From: Diphasiastrum complanatum
Taxonomy: Eukaryota; Streptophyta; Lycopodiopsida; Lycopodiales; Lycopodiaceae
Direction of reading: 5' to 3'
Length of the DNA stretch: 64,000 bases
NCBI GenBank assembly: GCA_029204225.1
Contig: CM055100.1
Span: forward strand, 2,803,278 to 2,867,277
In this document: in pieces, positions 1 through 10,857 of the stretch
How positions within the stretch are numbered: the first letter of the stretch is position 1
Layout: every line of letters starts with the position of its first letter
Position numbers and translations under genes: made by a program
Notes under the pieces: generated by a model
What the model saw: only the letters and a program-made list of their open reading frames with translations
Database searches by the model: none
What the model was told of the DNA's origin: nothing

Positions 1-568
1 GGGTGATACTTGATACATACGACATAACACATACAGTGTTGTAGTCTGATGCTAGCAAGTAATCAAGATGAAATACAGAAAAGAAGTCCGCTTGCGTGCG
101 AGACGAGTTCTGTGATCAGGATCCATAGAGATCCACAAGTCCGTTAGTAAGCAAGACTTCTATTCGTGAGAGAACAATATTTCTCTCATGCCAACGCACT
201 ACGTGGATCTGCATGCAGTGCTTAAAGAATCAAAGAAAATCAATAGATGATCTTGTAGCCATGGAGCACATGTCTTCTTTTTCGTTGTATGATCTTGTAT
301 GCAAATGTGTTTGCTATTATTCGTGTGTCTGATCCCATTAATTTCAATTCCGCACATGGGTTGAATTCGTTGAATGCTGCATTAATATATAAACGTACAT
401 CAGCAGTGCCTGACTACATTTTGGAGGACTATAGGAGTGACTCAGCTGGCAGTATCCAGTGACCACATCTGAACTCCATCCGAATCACAAGAGAATCGTG
501 GTTGCTTCGCTTTCGTGACAGTTTTGTGAGAGTTTCACGACAACCCAATTTATTTCTCTTTCTCTTCA
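1..568 (+). repeat. 5' LTR of Copia-1, cut by the window edge
   Basis: This stretch is nearly identical to 4535-5105, which identifies it as the left LTR of the element ending at 5105. Both copies share the block around GATGCTAGCAAG and end in CTCTTTCTCTTCA. The terminal CA at 567-568 is followed one base later by a tRNA-Met primer-binding site. Roughly 120 bases of the LTR lie outside the window, judged from the length of the right copy. Confidence 0.85.
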
Positions 569-569
569 G

Positions 570-582
570 TGGTATCAAAGCC
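570..582 (+). other. primer-binding site of Copia-1
   Basis: TGGTATCAAAGCC follows the LTR and matches the usual plant copia primer site complementary to the 3' end of initiator tRNA-Met (TGGTATCAGAGC), with one difference. Minus-strand DNA synthesis would start here. Confidence 0.85.
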
Positions 583-686
583 GTGCCTATCTTGTCGTAA
601 TCTGACATAGCCAAGAAGCTAGCAGATCCAGGAGGCCAAGCATTCAGACAAACAACCATCAACGAGAGAACAGACTCCTAGAAGCA

Positions 687-3600
687 ATGGCTTCAATCAC
701 CAGCATGCAGAGCCAAATCTGCACAATTCTTGATTCTTCAGGATCTAACTTTCTAGCCTAGAAAGTTAAGACATCACTGATATTCAAGGGTGAAGGACTC
801 TTCCCCTGGGTGGATGGCACAGAAGAGGCGCCTACAACATCAAACAAGGAGCTACGTGAATGGAGGGAGAAAAATGACAAGGCAGTAGCCTTGCTGTCCT
901 CATCCATCGAAGATAGTCTCACACTTGACCTGGCTACACTCTCCAAAGCTAAGGAGATGTGGGATGCATTGCTCACCAGATTTCAGACGAAATCAAGAAG
1001 TCAAATCATGATGCTGGAAGATCAACTGACGAATCTACAGTGGGATGAGAAGGACCTCACTTCTTTTGTAAGGAAGATGAAGGATTTGTTTCTATCACTA
1101 CATAACTCTGGAGCAGAGAATGCAGTGTCAGCTAAGAAGCAGCTCACATACCTATTGAGAGCCTTACCCAGATCATTCCAAACGACAAGAACCCTGCTCG
1201 TGAAAGATCCTACCATGAACCTCAAAAAGGTGATTGTCGAGATTCGAGAGGAAGTCGAGGCCAAAGAACATCTTGATCACAAAGATGATTCTGACCAGGC
1301 CCTCTACGACAGCAAAGAAAAATCCAAGAAGTGCAGGATTGTGATCAACAAGTAGAGGGAACAAGCAAGAGCAAAGGAAGGTCGAAACAACAAGGTGCAG
1401 ACAAGAAGACTTGCATGAGATGCAGAAGAGATGAGCATACAGTAGATACAGGCTGGATCAATCCCAAGATTGAGTGTATTCACTGTCACAAGAAGGGTCA
1501 CGCAACCGTGGATTGCCGCCAGAACCCGAGGAACAAATCAGCGCAGAACAGACAGGAGAACAACAACAGTTTATCTTATGTCAAGGAGCCTAAGGGCTCA
1601 AAGATGGGCGAAGAAAGAACAAACAAAAATTGTTCGATTGCCTACATTTGTGAAGACGTGTGTGCAGCATCAACATCTGACACACATGAGATGATCCTAG
1701 ACTCAGGAGCCACCTCACACTTTGTGACTTCAAGACGAATAATGTCTGATTTCAGAAGTGCAGATCCTTCAAGATTCATAGTCCTTGGAGATAGATCTAG
1801 ACATCAAGTGAACGATATTGGTTCACTATGGCTCAACACCAACAACAGAGACAGATGACTCGAAGACGTTCTGTTCGTGCCTACTCTGCAACAAAAACTT
1901 GCTCTCTGTAGCAAGAATAGTAGATGCAGGGATGCGTGTGACATTTTTTGACGAAGCATGCAACATGATTGATGCCAGTAACAGTACTCTGATCACTCAA
2001 GGCAGAAGGAAAAGAAACCTATATCATCTAAAGGTACGCCTACCTACAGATCAGGTGCATCAAACTCATGATGATTCGCTAGACACTATGTGGCATAGGA
2101 GACTCTGCCACATGAACTCAATGGCACTTTACCAAGCAAGCCATCATGGAGCAATAACAAGGGCCAGCATCTCGAATGCAACCAGTTTGACTACCTGTGA
2201 TGCATGTTTGAAGGGTAAGATTTTGCGCACTCCATTCATTAAAGACTCCTACAGGACAACCAAGATTCTGGAGCTAGTGCATTTTGACATCTGTGGGCCT
2301 TTCAATGTGATCTCAGTAGGAGGTTCAAAATATTATATAACCTTCATTGATTATTATAACTAATTTGCCAGAGTCTATTTTATTTAGAATAAATCTGAAG
2401 CACTTGATAAATTCACAAGCTACGTGAATTGGGCTGAGAGATATACAGACGGTAAAGTGAAGCAGATCGGAACGAATCAAGGTGGCAAATACATCTCGAA
2501 TCGCTTCATTGACTTCTGCAGTGCTCGTGGCATCATTCATAGAAGGATTGCAGCCTAGACACCGCAGCACAATGGTGTTGCAGAAAGAAAGAACAGGACC
2601 GCCAGATGCATGATGGCCTACTCAAAAGCTCCAAGGGTACTGTGGGCTGAAGCAGTAGCTACAACCACATACATCCAGAACAGAACAAGCAAGTCTGGTG
2701 TTCCTCACATGACACCACACGAGCTATGATGGGGTAGAAAGCCCAATTTGTCTCACATCAGAATCATTGGCTGCGCAGCTTATGCACACATTCCTGATAA
2801 GCTTCGAAAGAAGCTTGATGAGAAAGCCAAACAGATATTTCTAGTAGGTTATGACAACAATTCTCCATACTACATAATCTAAATGCCAGACACGAACACT
2901 GTGAAAATAGTGAGAGATGTCAGATTTGATGAGAGTAGGACAATGGCCAATGATGATCCTGTCAGCTATGAAGTTCTGGAGAGACAATACTATGACTTGT
3001 CATCAATGAAAGAGGGAGCATAGGATGAACATGAAAACGAAGATTTTCGAGTCATATCCCATTCGAACGACGAATCTGAAGAAGAAAGATTCGAGAGACA
3101 GTCTGCTGCCACAGTTCTTGTAAACCAAGATGGTTCCGGACCGAGCGGAGCAGACAAAGACAAAGGCATTGTTGTCCCAGGAGGATCTCCTAGAAGGTCG
3201 ACTAGACCACGAAGGGCGCCAACAAGATATGTACCAGGCAGTTCAGCTTCCACATCAGAAGAGTTCTACGGATTCAGTGGCAAACCACAAACTTTCGAGG
3301 AAGCGATTGACAGTCCAGAAAAGGACAGATGGATCCAAGCCATGAACGAAGAGATGGAGTCCATGAGGAAGAACCAGGTATGGACGTTGGAGCCATTACC
3401 ACATAAGCGCAAGACTGTCAAATGCAGAGAGAGAACAAATGCAGCTCACACCTTACAAGAAGGTGATAGGATCATTGATGTACCTTGCGGACAACACACG
3501 TCATGATATTGCTTATGCAGTATTCAGGATGAGCCAATTCTGTACAAATTCAGGCTTGACACATTGGAAGATCGCAAAACACATTTTGCAATATCTTCAA

Positions 3601-4275
3601 TTAACAAGGGATTACGATTTGTGTTATTGTCATGATGTAGGTTCTAGGATACTTTCCTACAACGATGCTAGCTGGGCATATCTCAAGGATGATTGTAAAA
3701 GCGTCTCAGGATGATGCACCATCGCATCAAGAGCAATAGTCCTCTGGGTCAGCAAGAAGTAGACCCTTGTAGCACAGTCATCCTACAAAACAGAGTACAT
3801 TGCAGCAGCAAAGATGGCCAACGAGATAATCTGGCTAAGATAGTTCCTGGACAAATTGGACGAAACAAGGAACGAACCTCTGGTCTTGCAGATGGACAAC
3901 ACCTCTGCAATACACCTGATGAAAGATCCCGTGTTCCATTCCAAAACAAAGCACATTGCAATCAAGTATCACTTGATCAGGGATCTAATTGAAAAGAAGA
4001 TGTTGCAAACCACCTTCATCAGAACGAAAGACATGGTTGTTGACATCTTCACCAAAGACCTGGACAAAGGACTCTTTGAGAGACAGAGGAGCAGCCTCAA
4101 GATTGTAAAGCTATCATGCTTTGAGAGGGAGCTGAATAAACAAAATGTTTCTAATTACAAAGCTTTGCTAGCTTTCAGCCCTCTTCCTGATGAAGATGTT
4201 CGCGAACACAAAAGTCACGAAAAGACACGAACACGAAAGATTCGCGAACGAGAAGTTTTTGCGGTCAAGCACTAG
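687..4275 (+). pseudogene. Copia-1 gag-pol pseudogene lacking the RT core
   Basis: Decayed Ty1/copia polyprotein in the usual order. Gag starts at ATG 687 and meets a stop at about 760. A CCHC knuckle (CIHCHKKGHATVDC) lies near 1473-1514. The protease motif ILDSGATSHF near 1694-1723 still has the catalytic D-S-G. Integrase follows from about 2088 (HHCC finger, then the core with several in-frame stops between 2340 and 2920), then the start of reverse transcriptase. Near 3425 the sequence jumps from the RT N-terminus (KNQVWTLEPLP) to the region before RNase H (MQLTPYKKVIGSLMYLADN), so the YVDD palm domain is missing. RNase H continues to 4275 (MDNTSAIHLMKD). It cannot be autonomous. Confidence 0.9.
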
Positions 4276-4410
4276 AAAGTCAGACGACGGAAACGAAACC
4301 AACGATGTGACACAAAAAATGTCGCGAAAGACTTTCTGTCCTCACGCTCCAAAGAGTACCAACAAAGATCATGCAAGTACCCAGAAGTACAGATATTTGA
4401 CCTGATGGCA

Positions 4411-5105
4411 TGATGTCAACAGATACACTCTAAGTCATGGCTGATCTGCCTACCACTCTTGTAATTTTCTGATTAGTTGTAGATGTTTAGTCACTCTAAT
4501 CTTAAAGGTTACATAGAACGACTATATACTTGCTGGATGATACTTGATACATATGACATAACACACATACAGTGTTGTAGTCTGATGCTAGCAAGCGATC
4601 AAGACGAAATACAGACAAGAAGTCCGTCTGCGTGTGAGATGAGTTCTGTGATCAGGATCCATAGAGATCCACAAGTTTGCTAGTAAGCGAGACATCTATT
4701 CGTGAGAAAACAATATTTCTCTCACGCCAACGCACTGCGTGTATCTGCATGCACTGCTTAAAGAATAAAAAAAAATCAATAGATGATCTTGTAGCCATTG
4801 AGCACATGTCTTTCTTTTTTGTTGTATGATCTTGTATGCAAATGTGTCTGCTACTATTTGTGTGTCTGGTCCCATTAATTTCAATTCCACACATTGGTTG
4901 AATTCGTTGAATGCTGCATTAATTTATAAACGTAGATCAACAATGCCTGACTACATTCTGGAGGACTATAGGAGTGACTCAGCTGGCAATGTCCAGTGAC
5001 CACATTTGAACTCCATCCGAATCGCAAGAGAATCACGGTTGCTTCACTTTCACAACAATTTTGTGAGAGTTTCGTGACAACCCAATTTATTTCCCTTTCT
5101 CTTCA
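4411..5105 (+). repeat. 3' LTR of Copia-1
   Basis: The right LTR matches 1-568 from about 4535 to 5105 and ends in CTTCA. The 5' boundary is approximate: TGATGTCAAC at 4411 is the first plausible TG start after the coding part, but I see no clear polypurine tract before it. The bases just after the end (GCATA) would be the target duplication if the missing left flank carries the same five. Confidence 0.7.
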
Positions 5106-6790
5106 GCATAGTGCTTCCTAGCTTGAATGTACTTCAATACTCTTTGCAGAGTCTTCCAATGTTGTAAGCCTGGATTGGACATGTATTGTGATAGTGTGCT
5201 TACCGCATATGCTAGATCCGGTCGAGTGCAGATCATAGAATACATTATAGACTCGATTATCGACTGATAAGGGTGTCTGCACATCTCTTTCTGTTTTGCT
5301 TCAATTCTGGGACACGTGTCTTTTGATAGTTTGGATCCTGGATACATGGGTGTGTCTATCGGCTTATAGTCCTCCATGCCATATCTGTGAAGTACATTGA
5401 CTAAATAGGCTTCTTGGCTTATAACGATCCTTCTGCTTGTGCGATTTCTGGTGATCTCCATACCAAGTAGGTAATGAACTGGGACAAAATCAGTCATCTC
5501 AAATTCTTTTGAAAGCAATACTTTTGATTCATATAGTAACTTATTTGAATTGCCGATGATAAAGAATCATCGACATATAATGCTATTATGACATAGCTTG
5601 ATCCATTATACTTGAGATATATATTTGGGTTTGTAGAGCAAGAAGTAAATTGGTGCTGCAACAAGAAGTGATTAATTCTTGACATAACCTTCTGGTTGAT
5701 AAATGTAAATATCTTCTTGTATGTATCCATGAGTCAGGATGTCCATCTGATGAATGTCCAGATCCTCTACAACAACTATAGCCAGCAAGGTTTGAATAGA
5801 TTGATGTTTTACCACTAGAGTGAAGGTGTCTATTCCGTATACTTTCTCATATCCTTTAGCCACCAATCAAGTTGTCCATTTGGATATTGATCCATTTGTC
5901 TTGAGCTTCAGTTTGAAGATCCACTTAGTGTCAATGAGTTTTGTACCTACAGGAGGATTAACAAGACTCCATGTCTTGTTCTTCATCAATATGTCATACT
6001 TAGTGTCCATGGCAGCTTTTCATTTCTCTGCATCTAACATTGACAATGCTTCTGCAACAGAGGCAAGTGCATCATGACTGATAAATGTTTGAGGGATGAA
6101 ACAATCAGGTTGTTGTCGTTGTCGTGTAGATCTTCAAATTGCAGGTTCATGAGTAGATGACTCTCTTGAGTGAATGATTGGGATATCTTTAGGTTGTGGT
6201 TGAACAATCGTAGGTCTGGGCCTATCGATGGTAAATGGAGTTGTTGGAACAAACTCCTACATTTGTCGCTTCTACTTAAAGTCATAAAACTTGTCTTCAA
6301 GGAAGACGACATCTCGGTTGACTGATATCTTTCGTCAGATCGGATGGTATTTGTGCATAGCAGAGACACTGTAGATATTGCTTCAACCCAAAAAAATTTG
6401 GGTAACTAAGCATTTGACATCATGGATCGTGCTGCTTCCAGTAGAGTTCGATTCTTTCATTCAACTATGTCATTTTGTTGTGGAGTGTAGCAAGCAGTGA
6501 ACTGATGGTGCATGCCACAAGAAGATAAGTAGTCCACCATTTCATCAGACATGTACTCCCCCTCTGAATCAGTCCGCAGGGTCTTGATCTTCTAACCAGT
6601 TTGAGTCTCAGCAAACTATTTAAATTCTCTGAAACAATTGAATGCCTCAAACTTGTTCTTGATGAATATAATTCTGGTGAATCTGGAGAGGCCTTCAATA
6701 AAGGTGATGAAATATATGTGGAAAAAGTACAAAACGGACCAAGAGTGGATCCTAATCTGATCCTCAAGCGAGATTGGTTGTCAGATTTCA
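5106..6790 (-). pseudogene. Copia-2 integrase-RT remnant, interrupted by Copia-1
   Basis: Read on the minus strand this is the middle of a copia pol gene. An integrase core piece lies near 6465-6760 (KIKTLRTDSEGEYM, then a NRTLLEAARSMM-like stretch). An RT start lies near 5870-6000 (TKWIFKLKLK). RT pieces follow at 5672-5866 (VAKGYEKVYGIDTF, IYQPEGYV), 5494-5730 (IIALYVDDSL, the catalytic YVDD) and 5087-5518 (MTDFVPVHYLLGMEITRN, MYSMICTRPDLAYAVSTLSQ). Frames change several times. The homology stops at the exact base where the Copia-1 LTR ends, so Copia-1 most likely inserted here and the RNase H part lies left of the window. Confidence 0.85.
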
Positions 6791-6812
6791 TTAGTTGAAG
6801 GTAAGTGTAATT

Positions 6813-6838
6813 TATGGTTTCACACATGTGAAACCATA
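6813..6838. repeat. 12-bp-arm near-palindrome
   Basis: Arms TATGGTTTCACA and TGTGAAACCATA are perfect reverse complements separated by CA. The core CACATGTG motif recurs in the following 600 bp (near 7035, 7195, 7388 and 7412) and near 11157. Confidence 0.8.
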
Positions 6839-6839
6839 A

Positions 6840-7596
6840 TTGAGTATGGACTCCAACCTGAAAATCAAGTACACATTGATAGAACCTCAAAACAATCAAA
6901 ACAAATATAGACAAATGGAGAGAATCACTCAAAATTGCTTCCAAAACCAAGATTGGTGTCTCACATTGATTATGGCCAAATGTGGCTCTATATATACAAT
7001 AAGTGGGATCTCGTGGTACTGATTATCCCTCTGATCCCACATGTGTGAAGGTGCTTTGTCATATGATGATTCATCATGCAAAACTGACACTTGGACAAAA
7101 CCTTCTATTTTGAGCATTTTGGTCCATTTTCCTTCTATATGGAGATCTTCTTGGAAATCTTCTAGAAGTCAAAATTTGCCTACTTCACCTTATTCCACAC
7201 ATGTGAGCTGTCCTCTACACATATGATATGACACCTAACCAAAGGATGTGGCTCATGCAATTAATAGATTGATGCCATGTGTCATATGTCTAGAAAACTA
7301 GTTTTTGGCCTTTTTAGCCACTAGAACTTGAATTAAATCATATGTACAACCTATATGATTATGATACATGACAAGTACACTATTTTCACACATGGGAATA
7401 GGCTCCACACATGTGTGTTTATCTATATACAAGATTTTTGGCCTCTACCAAGCTTATTTTTGCATTTCTCACACTCCTCAAAAATCTAGCTTGATAGAAA
7501 ACATGATGATCTTGAACTTGACTCCATGGGCTGAATTGGTCTTTGCTGGTTCAAAAGGTGTGAAGATCAGCCAATGAGCTTGATGTTGATCTGAAA
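6840..7596. other. spacer without recognisable gene
   Basis: AT-rich sequence with scattered CACACATGTG-type motifs and no convincing coding frame. On the minus strand it separates the 613-codon ORF from the Copia-2 integrase. Confidence 0.6.
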
Positions 7597-9438
7597 TCAC
7601 CATATCCATGATAGTGCTTCTTTGATGTTGACATCTTTGATGAACTTGAGAGCTTTGCACCATCCTAGCATCTTCGAAATTGATTCCTTCCAAATTTCAT
7701 GTAGATGCTTGACTTCGAGGCTTGCTCCTTCTTCATGTGCATGCTCCTCCATGAGAAAATAAATATTTCTTCTTGACTTATTAGGATCACAAAGATCTAA
7801 CATCATGTTACCATGATCTAGAGAATTAGACTTATCCAGATTGGCAAGACTATGCATGATATAATAACAAAGTGTTTGCATCATATCTTCATGCTTGTTT
7901 ACCATGCTAATCTCAGATCCAATGAGGCTAAATACTTCATTATGGAGATAAGTGTCTTTAGAAGATGATTCACTTACTCTCATAAAGAGTTTACAATTTG
8001 CCTCAATACAAATTTTCAAACTATGAGTGAACAAATCACTTTTGCTCTTACATGACTCAAGAGCATACATTTGATGAAATAACCATTTGCCTTCTAATTG
8101 ATTTAAAATCAATTTCAATCTTTTAAGAACATCATCTCTGTTCTCAAGAGACACTTCATACTCAACTAGTATGGCTTTACTCCAATTTTGAGATGAAATG
8201 ATCTCACTAAAGCAAATTGATTCATCAAATGACATAAGAGAAGTAAGTATGAGATGTATACCGCATGAGATATGCTCCTCTTTCCCTTGAAAAGTGAGCC
8301 ACATGGAATCAACCATATTTCTTGAGTTTCTTTTTGGAATCCCAACTTGAGAAGGTCTCTCCTCCTCAATCCTTGGCACACTTGAACCTTGAGACGCTTG
8401 AGATGACTCTTTAAGATCCTCTTCATGATGCTCCTTTTTGATGGAAATCCGAGACCTCCATGTCTCATAATGATCACAACAAGTATGACCATTCAATATG
8501 CACTTCCTATGATTATCAAGATTACTTATGCTAGAAACATAAGTCCAAAAATCACCACAACTTGGCATGATTTTTCTGATATTGAAATCAAAAGGCATTT
8601 CCATCTCAATAAGGCTAACTACTTGCTTATGGATATAAGTGTCCACTTTGGATGCTTCACTTATTCTCATAAGAAGTTTACAACTTGCCTTTAAGATTGA
8701 AAACTTGCAATTTTCATCTTTATGAATGAACACATCATTCATGATCTTATTGAAACTAAAAGAATTTACATTATGAAGACATTTCCATTTCCTTGACTTC
8801 ATAACTAATGTAAGCTTACAAGGAAAACATGCTTTGCTATACTTTAAGGCATCACACTCAACTAGTATTGCTTTAAGCCACCTTTGAGATACAAAAATCC
8901 CTTCAAAGCAAAATAGATCTTCATAAGTTGACATGAGAGCATAAATGAAAATATTTTCATTTTGTGATTGCTCCTTATTCTTGATTGATTTCTCTTGGAT
9001 AATAACAATAAGTTTGAACTTGTCCAAAGTTCCAAGCAAAATACTTTCCAAGGACATAAAATAGATCCAAGTTACTTTCATGAAAGTGACATCTATCTTT
9101 GCATCTTGAACCAAACAATGCACTTCCAAATGAAAAATTTCAAAAGATTTGACATGTGTTGTGATGGACTCTCGAAGACAAATCTTGCAAGTCCTTGTGA
9201 GACTCCAAGCCTCATTCACCTTTCCACAAAGGAAACACCTTTTCTTGGACTTGTCCTTCTTGTATTTGCATTTTGAACTTGAAGCTCCATCCTTCACCTC
9301 GGCCCCCTTGCTTTGGTTCTCCTTGGATGGATTGGTCTTCTTTTTGTAGCATCTTGAGAAAATATATCCTCCCTTGCCACAAAGGTTGCACTTAGGATCC
9401 TTTCTTTCCTTCAATAGGATGCCACCTATTGATGCCAT
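7597..9438 (-). CDS. 613-aa unrecognised protein with degenerate zinc knuckle and internal repeats
   Basis: ATG at 9436-9438 opens 613 codons with no stop in AT-rich DNA, far longer than chance allows. Residues 17-30 (CNLCGKGGYIFSRC) look like a retroviral-type CCHC knuckle with His replaced by Tyr. Lys-rich residues and a second Cys group (68, 71, 84, 87) follow. The rest contains two repeats of about 170 residues, roughly 168-340 and 400-570: WLKAILVE/WSKAILVE at 187/419, CKLLMRISEASKVDTYIH/CKLFMRVSESSSKDTYLH at 253/482, and acidic EHHEE/EHAHEE ends at 336/565. A weaker third copy may start at residue 84. I know no such family. It lies on the same strand as, and upstream of, the Copia-2 integrase, so it may be a captured or additional ORF of that element. 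I see no signal peptide or membrane segment. Confidence 0.6.
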   Translation of the reverse strand: MASIGGILLKERKDPKCNLCGKGGYIFSRCYKKKTNPSKENQSKGAEVKDGASSSKCKYKKDKSKKRCFLCGKVNEAWSLTRTCKICLRESITTHVKSFEIFHLEVHCLVQDAKIDVTFMKVTWIYFMSLESILLGTLDKFKLIVIIQEKSIKNKEQSQNENIFIYALMSTYEDLFCFEGIFVSQRWLKAILVECDALKYSKACFPCKLTLVMKSRKWKCLHNVNSFSFNKIMNDVFIHKDENCKFSILKASCKLLMRISEASKVDTYIHKQVVSLIEMEMPFDFNIRKIMPSCGDFWTYVSSISNLDNHRKCILNGHTCCDHYETWRSRISIKKEHHEEDLKESSQASQGSSVPRIEEERPSQVGIPKRNSRNMVDSMWLTFQGKEEHISCGIHLILTSLMSFDESICFSEIISSQNWSKAILVEYEVSLENRDDVLKRLKLILNQLEGKWLFHQMYALESCKSKSDLFTHSLKICIEANCKLFMRVSESSSKDTYLHNEVFSLIGSEISMVNKHEDMMQTLCYYIMHSLANLDKSNSLDHGNMMLDLCDPNKSRRNIYFLMEEHAHEEGASLEVKHLHEIWKESISKMLGWCKALKFIKDVNIKEALSWIW

Positions 9439-9642
9439 GTGAATAAAAACCTGTCATATGATTCTACAAATGTAATTTGTGACTTTCAAGAGACTAGATT
9501 TGAACATCTTCAATAATCTAGAATGATCTACAAAAGATCTAGCTCACAAACCTAAGAATCAATCTTCACACTAATGACTAGTCACTTGGAAACTTTGCTT
9601 TGATCACTAAGACAAAAGCACACAATCTTTGAATTTTATCTT

Positions 9643-9995
9643 TTATAGAATCAGAGTATATCGTAGTCTCACAAGCTACAAAGAAAGCAATTTGTTTGAG
9701 AAACTTACTTTCAAATATCAGTCTGAATCAATATGCTCCGACGTTATTATTTTGTGATAATCAAAGTGCCATTGCCTTATCAGTCAATCCTAGATTTCAT
9801 TCCAGGAGTAAGTACATTGAACTCAAGTATCACTATGTCAGAAGCAAAGTTCTCGACAAAGAGGTCAGATTGCAGTATTGTCGAATGCAAGATATGATAG
9901 TAGATAATTTTACCAAAGCATTAAGCTTGGATGCACACAGAAAGTTTTGTGCAGAACTAAGTTTGAAGGTCAAGGCATTCATGGATTCAGATTAA
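9643..9995 (+). pseudogene. Copia-A RNase H C-terminal fragment
   Basis: The last 117 or so codons of a copia pol: ESEYIVVSQATKKAI, then LLFCDNQSAIALSVNP, then RSKYIELKYHYVRSKV and MQDMIVDNFTKALS, ending at TAA 9993-9995. These are the standard RNase H and C-terminal motifs. The frame is open, but nothing upstream belongs to the same element, so it is a 5'-truncated copy. A polypurine tract and LTR follow directly. Confidence 0.9.
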
Positions 9996-10857
9996 CGGGG
10001 AGTCTTGGATTATTCTCCTACTAATCGACTAATTGACATTTTAATCCTCGTCCAACTTTTATCCAGACTTGTAGATTACTTTGTGTTTTTACACACTCTG
10101 CATAACTATTCAAGAACGACTCACAATGTCAGCATTTTCGGGATTTTTGTCTTTCGGGATTTTCTCTCACTTCGGTTTTTTCGCAAAATGCCATCTGCCT
10201 AAATGTTAAGGAAATGATGCTGGCGAGGACCTTCGTAGTTTTTTTTTTTCGCATTTTTTGCATGACAGTTTACGTTCATTTCCGCAAAGTTACAATTTAC
10301 GTATAAATTTGCAGACAGACTGTTTACGACCAAAGCCACCGACTTGCATTAATCCATCAACAAGTAGTTTTCTGAGAAGTCCTAAGTGGATGGATGCCAG
10401 CATATCACAGCCAATTGGATGACACATTTGATGACCTAATTGCTTAGTATAAATAGTTGTTCATATTCCTACATCTTAGGGATTGAAGCATGAAGGTCAA
10501 TCATCAAGTATTGAATAGTTAGTGTTCTCTCTCAAGCTTGCGAGCTTGAACACTCCTGTGCATTCTAGCTCACTTCTTTAGAATTGTTTAGATATTGCTA
10601 TTGCGCTTACTACTTATCAGCATTGTGTCTAATTCAGATTTATATTTAGCCGCTCAGAGATAGCTTAGAGTACGAGGCTTCTATCCACAACTTGTTGTAC
10701 TCATCTACATCTGTTTCACTTTTATACTGAATCAATACTATCTTCTTATTGCATTCAGGTTTGTCTTAGAATGTATGCGTTTCTCTAGTTCTTCGCGACT
10801 AATTATGTGTATGATAATTCAATGCTTAATGTTTGGCTACGTAATCACTGTAGTACT
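9996..10857 (+). repeat. LTR-A (3' LTR of Copia-A) with polypurine tract
   Basis: CGGGGAG at 9996-10002 is the polypurine tract and TCTTGGATTATTCTCC from 10003 is the LTR start (a mutated TGTTGG; the copy at 38275 keeps it). TATAAATAG at 10448-10456 is a likely LTR promoter. The 5' part recurs at 38275-38735 (plus strand). The 3' part (about 10612-10857) recurs at 48404-48650 on the minus strand. The exact 3' end is uncertain; homology to the second copy ends near 10857. Confidence 0.8.
10448..10456 (+). promoter_or_regulatory. TATA box of LTR-A
   Basis: TATAAATAG lies 445 bp into the LTR and is conserved at 38708-38716 in the second LTR-A copy, as expected for a retroelement core promoter. 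Confidence 0.5.
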
